Shown here piece by piece: positions 45,375 to 52,950 of a stretch of 64,000 bases of DNA. Every line of letters begins with the position of its first letter. Position 1 is the first letter of the stretch. The position numbers and the translations under genes are program-made. A model generated the notes under the pieces. The model ran no database searches. It saw nothing but the letters and a program-made list of their open reading frames with translations, and was not told the DNA's origin. Source of the DNA: Agaribacillus aureus (GTDB lineage: Bacteria > Bacteroidota > Bacteroidia > Cytophagales > Cyclobacteriaceae); the NCBI GenBank assembly GCA_030442055.1, contig JAUJEB010000008.1, positions 186,001-250,000 on the forward strand. The letters are read 5' to 3'.

Positions 45375-46772
45375 ATGGCAATATACGATATAATCGATTA
45401 CGGAGCAATAGGTAATGGAAAAACTGATGATGCTATGGCCATCCAAAAAGCAGTTGATGCTTGTTTTTCCCATGGAGGGGGAAGGGTTTTAATTCCTGCC
45501 GGTCACACATTTCTATCAGGACCCTTTAATTTAAAATCGAATGTTGATTTTCACATTGAGCCGGGTGCCAGGTTAGTAGCTAACCCTGATGAAGAAGTGT
45601 ACACAGAAAGCGCTTTTAAAAAAAATCTCGGGGAAGGCACGATATGGATTGGTGGTAAAGATCTGGAAATGGTTTCCTTTTCCGGTTTTGGGATAATCGA
45701 CGGCAACGGAACGGCTTTTATGGGGAGGGAACTGGAAGATGCTTTTGAATTAAAACCGGTGGCAGATAAAGACCCCCGTCCTCATATGATAACACTGGTT
45801 AACTGCAAAAATGTTAAATTCAGAGATTTAACCTTTAAAGATGCGGCCTATTGGGGCCTGCATTTGGTTGGTTGTGACAATGTCTCTATCTCGGAAATTT
45901 CGATTTATAATAATCTAAAGATACGTAATAGCGACGGCATTGATCTTGACCACAGCAAGAATATCCGGATAAGCAATTGTCATATTGAATCAGGCGACGA
46001 CTGCATTTGTTTCAAGAACAGAAGGGAGTATGAGGAATATGGTCCCTGCAGGGATATCACGGTGACCGGTTGCACCATGATTTCAACCTCCTGCGCCGTA
46101 AAAATCGGGTCGGAAAATATGGATACCATTCAAAATATAACTTTCAATAACTGTATTATAAAAGACAGTAACCGGGGCATTGGTATTCAGCACAGGGATG
46201 AAGGTGTGGTATCTGATATTGTGTTTTCCAATATGATTATTGAATGTCGCCTGTTTTCAGATGTCTGGTGGGGAAAGGCAGAGCCGATTTATGTAACAGC
46301 TTACCCTAGGTCACCTGAAAATCACAAAGACGGGGGCTGGAGATTACCGGAAGGCGAAATGGAGGGGAAGGTAGGATATATTCGCAATATCACTTTTGGC
46401 AACATTCGCTGCAAAAGTGAGAATGGTGTTTTTGTAGGTGGGGAAAACCCCTCGAAAATCTCAAATATTCGTTTTGACGACGTGGACGTTGTTATCGATA
46501 AAACTACTTCATATCAGGGCGGTTTGTATGATTGCCGGCCTTGTGCTGGCGTCAAGATGATATCCAGGCCCACCAGCGGTTTTTATCTCAGCAATGCAAA
46601 CAGCATTTTTATTAATGACTGCAGCGTGACCTGGGGTCAAAATAAACCGGACTATTTTGGAAAAGCCATTGAAACCGAAAATGTAGTAGATCTGGTCATT
46701 GAAAATTTTGAAGGAAAAGATGCTTTTGCGGGCGGAGAGGATGAAATAAAGTGGAAAATAAATAGATCCTGA
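45375..46772 (+). CDS. Glycoside hydrolase family 28 protein, no signal peptide
   Basis: A 465-residue right-handed beta-helix of the GH28 (polygalacturonase) family. The catalytic Asp positions are kept: NSDGID (Asp 187) and SGDDCI (Asp 208, Asp 209). The His of the polygalacturonase GHG motif is not present; the matching segment reads SCAVKIGSE, and the RIK motif is replaced by GIGIQHRDEG. This pattern is common in exo-acting GH28 relatives, so the bond cut may not be in polygalacturonan. It has no signal peptide and should be cytoplasmic. The next gene overlaps its stop codon by one base. Confidence 0.87.
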   Translation: MAIYDIIDYGAIGNGKTDDAMAIQKAVDACFSHGGGRVLIPAGHTFLSGPFNLKSNVDFHIEPGARLVANPDEEVYTESAFKKNLGEGTIWIGGKDLEMVSFSGFGIIDGNGTAFMGRELEDAFELKPVADKDPRPHMITLVNCKNVKFRDLTFKDAAYWGLHLVGCDNVSISEISIYNNLKIRNSDGIDLDHSKNIRISNCHIESGDDCICFKNRREYEEYGPCRDITVTGCTMISTSCAVKIGSENMDTIQNITFNNCIIKDSNRGIGIQHRDEGVVSDIVFSNMIIECRLFSDVWWGKAEPIYVTAYPRSPENHKDGGWRLPEGEMEGKVGYIRNITFGNIRCKSENGVFVGGENPSKISNIRFDDVDVVIDKTTSYQGGLYDCRPCAGVKMISRPTSGFYLSNANSIFINDCSVTWGQNKPDYFGKAIETENVVDLVIENFEGKDAFAGGEDEIKWKINRS

Positions 46773-48961
46773 TGTTTGGATTGGATATTTCTGACATTGT
46801 AGTTATTCTCTTGTATTTCGGGGTAATCATTTACATTGGTATTCGGTCGAGCCTGAAAATCAAAAAGCAGGAAGATTATTTTTTAGGTGGTCGTAAGTTT
46901 GGCAAGTTGATATCGACTTTTGCCAGCTTTGGTCAAGCCACGTCAGCTGATGGCCCGGCTGGGGTGGCTACCACCACTTTTAATAATGGTGCCAGCGGCA
47001 TATGGAGCTCTTTACTGATGTTATTCGTTACACCATTGTTTTGGATAACCTCGCCCTGGCTAAGAAGGTTACGCGTCATTACTATGGGAGATTTTTACCT
47101 GGAAAGGTATGGGTCAAAAAACCTTGCCGCGACCTATGCATTGGTGGCTTCAATAGGTATGATGGGGCTCTTGTCAGTGGGCTACCTGGCTGTCACAAAA
47201 ACCGCCATGGCTATGACTCCCAAGGAAGACCATATGCTTGTAGAAGCACAGCTAACGGAAAAGAAATTGGCCCGCGAATTGTTTATGCTGGAAAGCAAGG
47301 ACGGAAGGTATTTAACGACACATGAAAAGCAAAGACTTGGAGAGCTTCGGCAAATCAATCCTCGAAATCTGTTTTCTCATACCAATGAAAAAGCCCTCAT
47401 CTGGGGCATATGCTTTTTGGTGTTGATTTATACGTCACTGGGAGGATTGGAAGCTGCGTTTTATACGGATTTGTTGCAAGGCGTATTTATTATTTTGCTT
47501 TCGGTAATTCTCATTCCGTTTTCCTGGCATCAGATTAATGCTATTTACGGGGGCAGTGGAATGATGCAGGCACTGGGCCATATGCATGCTAAACTTCCTG
47601 AAAGCTTTTTTGAAATATTTGGTTCTCCTATGGTGATTGACTTCACTTGGTACTTTATTTTGGCCGCTGCCCTGGTTTCAGGGACTACGGTCGTTACCCA
47701 ACCCAACCAGCTGGTCACTGCCGGAGCGGCAAAAGATGAATATGCGGCAAGGGTGGGATTTGTCACGGGGACTTTTATGAAGCGCGTGGTGACCATCATG
47801 TGGGGCGCGGTTGGTTTGGCAGCCATCCTTTTGTTTGGTGACAGCCTTACAAATTCTGATTTCGTTTGGGGCCACGCCACAAAATCACTTTTGGGACCGG
47901 TTAAGTTAGGTCTTGTGGGCCTGATGTTGGCCAGCATGATGGCTGCACTTATGTCGACCGCTGACTGCCTGATGATCACGGTTTCAGGATTAGTAGTCCG
48001 CAATCTGTATCAACCGCTATTTGGGCTAAAAAGCGAGAGGCACTACATATGGGTAGGGAGAATCGCCGGCGGCATATTTTTGATAGGTGCCGCTTTGATA
48101 ACTACCCAGTTTGACAACATCTTGCAAGTGCTTAAGTTTATATGGGAATTCTTCGTCATATTTGCAGCGGCCTTTTGGCTTGGCCTGAAATGGCGTAGAG
48201 CTAATCTATACGGAGCCTGGGCCTCCATTCTGGGTGCGTTTTCGTTGTTCTATTTAATCCCCGTTTTGTTACCGATCATGTTTCCTGGTTTACGCACCAG
48301 CGAGCGATTGCTTAAAAGAGTAAAACCCGCTCCGGTCGAAAGGGTTTATACAGCCAAATCGATAGATATACAGAAGAGAAATGCCGAGATCCTGGCGTGG
48401 CAGTCGATGGATCCGACACAACAAAAAGCTATTGAAAAACCGGTGCCGATCGAGGAAGGCGAAAAAATTACCCGCCAGTTTCTCTTGCCTCAAAAATCCA
48501 TTTTCTGGTCTAAGGATATAAAAACCGACGCCAGCAAGCAGCCTTACGGAAGTGGCTATATTTATTTGGAGTTGCTACTGCTGGATGCCCTGGGTATTGA
48601 CCTGAGTAAAAACCCTTATGCATTCAATGAAACATTGAGGCTGCTGATCAGATTGGTGTTCCCTTTTGTCTTGCTGATAATGGTGACAGTGGCTACCTCA
48701 TCCAAAACCTTGGTGGCGCCCAATAGGTTTTTTATTAAGATGCGTACTCCTGTAGATTCCAGGGGGGGCAAAGCGGATGAAAGTATACTTGAAAAAAGAT
48801 ATGAGAATCCGGAAACATCCCAGGATATGCTGATTTTTAAAAATTCAAACCTTGAGTTTTACAAATGGAAAAGGAAAGATTGGTATGGGTTTTTGTTGTC
48901 CTGGAGCATTGTATTGGTTATATTAGCACTACTTTACGCGGTAGTTTCACTAGGGAAATGA
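46772..48961 (+). CDS. Sodium:solute symporter (SSS) family transporter
   Basis: A 729-residue SSS-family permease, inner membrane. The conserved N-terminal region includes LGGRKFGKLISTFASFGQATSADGPAG-type sequence and the VITMGDFYLERYGSKN motif, and there are about 13-15 hydrophobic helices. Two features are larger than usual: a hydrophilic insert at about residues 148-205 and a long soluble region at about 510-610 followed by further helices. Placement between GH28 and myo-inositol oxygenase suggests import of inositol or a uronosyl-inositol; SSS members include inositol transporters. Confidence 0.85.
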   Translation: MFGLDISDIVVILLYFGVIIYIGIRSSLKIKKQEDYFLGGRKFGKLISTFASFGQATSADGPAGVATTTFNNGASGIWSSLLMLFVTPLFWITSPWLRRLRVITMGDFYLERYGSKNLAATYALVASIGMMGLLSVGYLAVTKTAMAMTPKEDHMLVEAQLTEKKLARELFMLESKDGRYLTTHEKQRLGELRQINPRNLFSHTNEKALIWGICFLVLIYTSLGGLEAAFYTDLLQGVFIILLSVILIPFSWHQINAIYGGSGMMQALGHMHAKLPESFFEIFGSPMVIDFTWYFILAAALVSGTTVVTQPNQLVTAGAAKDEYAARVGFVTGTFMKRVVTIMWGAVGLAAILLFGDSLTNSDFVWGHATKSLLGPVKLGLVGLMLASMMAALMSTADCLMITVSGLVVRNLYQPLFGLKSERHYIWVGRIAGGIFLIGAALITTQFDNILQVLKFIWEFFVIFAAAFWLGLKWRRANLYGAWASILGAFSLFYLIPVLLPIMFPGLRTSERLLKRVKPAPVERVYTAKSIDIQKRNAEILAWQSMDPTQQKAIEKPVPIEEGEKITRQFLLPQKSIFWSKDIKTDASKQPYGSGYIYLELLLLDALGIDLSKNPYAFNETLRLLIRLVFPFVLLIMVTVATSSKTLVAPNRFFIKMRTPVDSRGGKADESILEKRYENPETSQDMLIFKNSNLEFYKWKRKDWYGFLLSWSIVLVILALLYAVVSLGK

Positions 48962-48982
48962 CACTGATTAAATTCAAATATT

Positions 48983-49840
48983 ATGGAGCATAAAAAATCC
49001 AATTTCAACAAAATTGAAGAGTTATGGGAAGAGGATCTTTTAAAGAGATATCCTGAAAATTCTCACAAAAAAAAGCAGGAGTACAGAAACTATGACGCTC
49101 CTGCCAGGGATACTGTAAAAGACTTTTACTACCTCAATCATGTTAATCAGACCTACGAATTTGTGCTTGAAAAAGAGAAGGAGTTTTTATCATTTGACAA
49201 AAAAGAAATGTCTCTTTGGGAAGCCGTTGATTTTCTGAACACATTGGTAGACGATTCCGACCCAGATATAGACCTTGATCAAACACAGCATTTGCTGCAG
49301 ACTTCAGAGGCGATCAAAGCCGATGGCCATCCCGACTGGTTTGTGCTTACCGGCTTTTTGCATGACCTGGGGAAAGTACTTTGTTTATTTGATGAGCCAC
49401 AATGGGCCGTGGTGGGAGATACCTTCCCGGTTGGGTGCAAATTTTCGGATAAAATCGTTTACCCGGAATTTTTCAAAGAAAATCCCGATAATGATAATGA
49501 AAAATATAACTCAAAATATGGTGTTTATGAACCAAATTGTGGCTTGCGAAATGTCCACATGTCCTGGGGCCATGATGAGTATCTGTATCATATCATGAAA
49601 GATTCCCTCCCCGATGAGGCTTTATATATTATCCGTTACCATTCTTTTTATGCCCAACACCGCGAAAACGCCTATGAGCATCTGATGGATGAATATGATC
49701 ATAAAATGTTTAAATGGGTACAGGCATTCAATCCATATGATTTATACTCCAAATCGCCGACACCACCCAATGCTGAGGAATTAAAACCATATTACCAGCA
49801 ATTGGCAACTAAGTATTTGCCGGAGAAGATTAGGTTTTAA
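48983..49840 (+). CDS. Myo-inositol oxygenase
   Basis: A 285-residue enzyme closely resembling eukaryotic myo-inositol oxygenase, which uses a di-iron centre and O2 to cleave myo-inositol to D-glucuronate. All six iron ligands are visible: His 103 (QTQHLLQTS), His 127-Asp 128 ([12 protein letters not shown]), His 197 ([11 protein letters not shown]), His 220 ([10 protein letters not shown]) and Asp 253 (FNPYDLYSK). The long [15 protein letters not shown] motif is essentially that of the animal enzyme. It is cytoplasmic and lies 21 bases after the SSS gene, ending the operon. Glucuronate catabolic genes are not in the window. Confidence 0.95.
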   Translation: MEHKKSNFNKIEELWEEDLLKRYPENSHKKKQEYRNYDAPARDTVKDFYYLNHVNQTYEFVLEKEKEFLSFDKKEMSLWEAVDFLNTLVDDSDPDIDLDQTQHLLQTSEAIKADGHPDWFVLTGFLHDLGKVLCLFDEPQWAVVGDTFPVGCKFSDKIVYPEFFKENPDNDNEKYNSKYGVYEPNCGLRNVHMSWGHDEYLYHIMKDSLPDEALYIIRYHSFYAQHRENAYEHLMDEYDHKMFKWVQAFNPYDLYSKSPTPPNAEELKPYYQQLATKYLPEKIRF

Positions 49841-49853
49841 AGGATCTCTTCGA

Positions 49854-50024
49854 TCACCGACCCACCCCTAGCCCCTCCCAGGAGGGGATTTAGTGTGTGC
49901 CGGTAAGTATGTTTTTGGTTAATTAAATACATTCATTTTATACAACTCCTTCCCTGGGGAAGGTGCCCGTGTGGGCATGGGTAGTTTTGGTGAAATGAAC
50001 TGGGCGGAAGGGGTTCGCGATGTC
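49854..50024. repeat. Intergenic repeat, copy 1
   Basis: First of two imperfect direct copies of about 171 bases, each beginning TCACCGACCCACCCC and ending near GGGCGGAAGGGGTTCG. Each contains an inner inverted pair (CCCCTCCCAGGAGGGG) and a CCTTCCCTGGGGAAGG palindrome. This kind of element is common in Cytophagales intergenic DNA. It holds no gene. Confidence 0.85.
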
Positions 50025-50062
50025 CGTATACACCTAGTGTTTTAATCCATTTCTGTTGACGG

Positions 50063-50234
50063 TCACCGACCCACCCCTGCCCCTCCCAGGAGGGGATTTA
50101 GTGTGTGCAGGTAAGTATGTTTTTTATTTACTTAAATACATTCACTTTATAGAACTCCTTCCCTGGGGAAGGTGCCCTTGTGGGAATGAGTAGCTTTGGA
50201 GAAATAGACTGGGCGGAAGGGGTTCGTCGATGTC
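50063..50234. repeat. Intergenic repeat, copy 2
   Basis: Second copy, offset by 209-210 bases and separated from copy 1 by 38 bases. It carries the same palindromes and ends at TTCGTCGATGTC. Confidence 0.85.
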
Positions 50235-50298
50235 TGATAGCAATAAACGTTATAAACCAACATAATTCAACGCGATTAAACCCTCCTTTATTCCAAAC

Positions 50299-50856
50299 TT
50301 ACCTGAACATGATCTTTTTGATTTCCTCAAAATCAAGTACTTTGACGGTTCCCTGGGTCGGAATCATATTTTGCCACACCCAATTATAATGTTCAATCAC
50401 TTTTTCGGCGCTGATATGTGGCCTATCGCCGGTCGTGTGCCCGTCTTTTACCACAATGACATTGTAATCTTTCGCTACGGCCGACTGGACGGTTGCTTCC
50501 ACACAAAAGTCCGTGGCGCAGCCGGTGATAAATAGTTCATTTATCTTCAACTCTTTGAGTTTTGTCTCAAGGTCGGATTTATAAAAAATGTCATTGGCGT
50601 ATTTTTCAATAAAAGTATCGTTGCGTTTTACCTCTAGTGTTGACAACAATTCCCATTCAGCTGTTTTCGGAACAAATTCGTTTTCCCTTGTACCATTGTG
50701 CTGAATAAAAATTACCGGACAATCGGCCGCTCTGAATAAATCGGCCAAAGCGTTTATCCTGTTTACGGTACCGATGGTGTCAAACCTTGGCGTTTTGGCG
50801 GTAAAAGATCCTTGCTGCATGTCTATGATTAAAAGCGCTTTTCGATTTTCCATCAA
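50299..50856 (-). CDS. Isochorismatase-family cysteine hydrolase
   Basis: A 185-residue cytoplasmic hydrolase. The isochorismatase-like triad is visible: Asp in ALLIIDMQQGSF (near residue 12), a Lys in the middle and the nucleophilic Cys in ELFITGCATDFCVEATVQSA (near 115). The family includes nicotinamidases and isochorismatases; nothing here distinguishes between them. The gene stands alone. Confidence 0.87.
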   Translation of the reverse strand: MMENRKALLIIDMQQGSFTAKTPRFDTIGTVNRINALADLFRAADCPVIFIQHNGTRENEFVPKTAEWELLSTLEVKRNDTFIEKYANDIFYKSDLETKLKELKINELFITGCATDFCVEATVQSAVAKDYNVIVVKDGHTTGDRPHISAEKVIEHYNWVWQNMIPTQGTVKVLDFEEIKKIMFR

Positions 50857-51130
50857 TTTTGTTATCTATTATATCAGGTCACTATCCGCCGGTTTACGAA
50901 CAAATATACTCAGAACTTTATTTTCAACAGCGTTGCCTCCTTCCGAATGTTAAACCCGGTCTTCACGCACCAGACACTCCTACTCATTCTCCAACCCTAA
51001 GCCCTTTGCACACAGAAATTTAATGTTTTATGACTAATCTCATCCAAATAAATGACAGGCCTCATGGTGTTTAAAGGAGGATGGAAACAATTTTGTAATA
51101 GACCGAAGATTAAATATCAAAAGAGGTATA

Positions 51131-51616
51131 GTGACAAAAGAATCAGATATATTGACAGCTTTAATGTGCCTGCAAAACCGGGTAGATCAACTTATTGCTT
51201 TTTTCCGCCAAGAATTAGATTTTTCCGAAATGATTTATGAATATTGGTCCGCCAGGGATATCTTGGGTCATTTAACATTTTGGCATGAAAGCTTTTCAAG
51301 AAATTTGTCAGACCTGTCAAATGGCAAAACCCCGAACCCTTTAAAAGGAAAGTTGTCGGAGGTAAATAGAATGAGTGTCGAAACTACCCGTGGTATTGCC
51401 ATCGATGTGCTAATTGACAGATTATGTATCGCCCAGAACACTATTAACAAACATATTTTAAATACATCAATTTCCAGTATTCCGTATAAAAAAGGCTCGA
51501 GAGATTATTCCAGGCACGAGCACCTGACTGTAGTGGCGGATCATTTCAAGAGACATCTTAAAGATTTACATAAAAAATATAAGCTAAACTATGCCGAGAC
51601 CAAAAACAAAAGCTGA
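51131..51616 (+). CDS. DinB/ClbS-like four-helix protein (first of pair)
   Basis: A 161-residue predicted all-helical protein with a GTG start. The WSARDILGHLTFWHESF segment matches the DinB/ClbS-DfsB-type pattern in which a His in helix 2 helps bind a metal or ligand. An in-frame ATG at 51164 would give a shorter product. The last 26 bases overlap the start of the next gene in another frame, a sign of translational coupling. Function is not known; family members include the colibactin-resistance protein ClbS. Confidence 0.7.
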   Translation: MTKESDILTALMCLQNRVDQLIAFFRQELDFSEMIYEYWSARDILGHLTFWHESFSRNLSDLSNGKTPNPLKGKLSEVNRMSVETTRGIAIDVLIDRLCIAQNTINKHILNTSISSIPYKKGSRDYSRHEHLTVVADHFKRHLKDLHKKYKLNYAETKNKS

Positions 51617-52088
51617 GTTAATTCAATTGAGCCAGGAAAATTTCAGGAAGCTGAATGACTTTGTTGACGCTTTTTCAGAGCCGGAGCTTATAGCAGAATT
51701 TCCGGAAGGAACCCTTAATAGAAATATCCGGGATGTGCTTGCGCATTTGCATGAATGGCATCTTATGATGTTGAACTGGTATCATGTTGGCATGGATGGA
51801 AAAAAACCTGATATACCAGCCAAAGGATATACCTGGAAAACTTTGCCGGCATTGAATAAGGAAATTTGGGATAAATACCATACAGTTGATTTAGGCGAAG
51901 TGCGAAAAATGTTGAATACGTCATTTGCAACACTTCAACAGGTGATAGGTAAACATTCTGATGAGGAACTTTTTGAAAAAAAACGGTATAAATGGACAGG
52001 CACAACCTCCCTCGGCGCCTATTTTATTTCAGCTACCTCCAGCCATTATGACTGGGCGTATAAACTGATTAAGAAGTGCAAAAAATAA
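51591..52088 (+). CDS. ClbS/DfsB family four-helix bundle protein (second of pair)
   Basis: A 165-residue member of the ClbS/DfsB family: RPKTKAELIQLSQENFRKL at the N terminus, then NRNIRDVLAHLHEWHLMMLNW and GYTWKTLPALNKEIWDKYH, followed by KRYKWTGTTSLGAYF, all typical. ClbS is a cyclopropane hydrolase that protects E. coli from colibactin, but most family members have unknown roles. Its coding sequence overlaps the first DinB-like gene by 26 bases, so the pair is likely expressed together. Confidence 0.87.
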   Translation: MPRPKTKAELIQLSQENFRKLNDFVDAFSEPELIAEFPEGTLNRNIRDVLAHLHEWHLMMLNWYHVGMDGKKPDIPAKGYTWKTLPALNKEIWDKYHTVDLGEVRKMLNTSFATLQQVIGKHSDEELFEKKRYKWTGTTSLGAYFISATSSHYDWAYKLIKKCKK

Positions 52089-52230
52089 GGCAACTAATTG
52101 CCTTTGCACCATAATTTTTCCAAGATCTTTGCTACTATTCTTCAAAGCCTAAAATACGCGGTATCATTTATTGTTGCTGACAAAGCAACCAAGGTTAGAC
52201 TTCACCATGCCAATAACCAGGAAGCAAAAA

Positions 52231-52950
52231 CTACTTCATAAACCTTTCCCGAAATTGCAGGTTAAATAACCCATAAAGCAAAGCCAGCCCTGTGCCAATG
52301 GCCAGGTAAAGACGGTTCTTGAAAATAACATTCAGCCAGATGGTTTCGCTCATCTCCCTTGGTTCAATGTAGGGGTTTAAAAATATATTCCAGGCATTGT
52401 ATTCCAGCACTTCGTAAAAGATCAAAAATATAACGCCAAGCATTACCATTGCAATGGCTGTACCATTGCCACTTTTTATCAGGGTTGACATCATAAAGGA
52501 AAGCGCAGCCAGGAAAGTGATCGGAAACAACACCTGGGCGACCATGACCGGAATTTCAATATGATACAATGCGAAATTGGCTAAGAACGCCAATATGGTC
52601 AAATTGACAGCCGCTACAATTACAATAATAATGAATCGTACCAACCATACCTTGTATCGATAATTGGGTATGCCAAAAATAACTTCGAGCATTTTGGAAT
52701 CATCGTCATTTTGCAAGCCATAAACTACCGGATAAAAAATCAATAAGACACCAGGGAACACCAAAAATCCATAAATGACAGACTCATCTAAGTTTGGATC
52801 TTCAAGTAATGAAATGGTAATAATAAAAGCAAAAAACAAAAACGCTGCAATAAGGAAATAGATAAATTTGTTGGCGAATATAACTTTTATGTTGTATCGG
52901 AAGAATCTCACCAACAGACCTAAAAAATTAACCAGTTTAAGATATTTCAT
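52231..52950 (-). CDS. ABC-2-like permease
   Basis: A 239-residue integral membrane protein with six predicted helices (about residues 28-48, 62-85, 102-125, 132-155, 165-185 and 212-230). It resembles ABC-2 type permeases that pair with ABC ATPases. It overlaps the 3' end of the RND-ABC fusion gene by 14 bases, so it is very probably translated with it and is the natural permease partner of the fused ATPase. It is the last gene of the export operon. Confidence 0.75.
   Translation of the reverse strand: MKYLKLVNFLGLLVRFFRYNIKVIFANKFIYFLIAAFLFFAFIITISLLEDPNLDESVIYGFLVFPGVLLIFYPVVYGLQNDDDSKMLEVIFGIPNYRYKVWLVRFIIIVIVAAVNLTILAFLANFALYHIEIPVMVAQVLFPITFLAALSFMMSTLIKSGNGTAIAMVMLGVIFLIFYEVLEYNAWNIFLNPYIEPREMSETIWLNVIFKNRLYLAIGTGLALLYGLFNLQFRERFMK

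Noticed and set aside
49854-50234. CRISPR array
   Set aside because: Only two long copies are present, with one spacer of 38 bases; no short regular repeats and no cas genes.
50180-50389. Short open frame near the intergenic repeat
   Set aside because: It starts inside repeat copy 2 and runs antisense into the isochorismatase gene; no coding character.
51052-51240. Short open frame before the DinB-like gene
   Set aside because: It overlaps the DinB-like gene, has no family character and begins in intergenic DNA.
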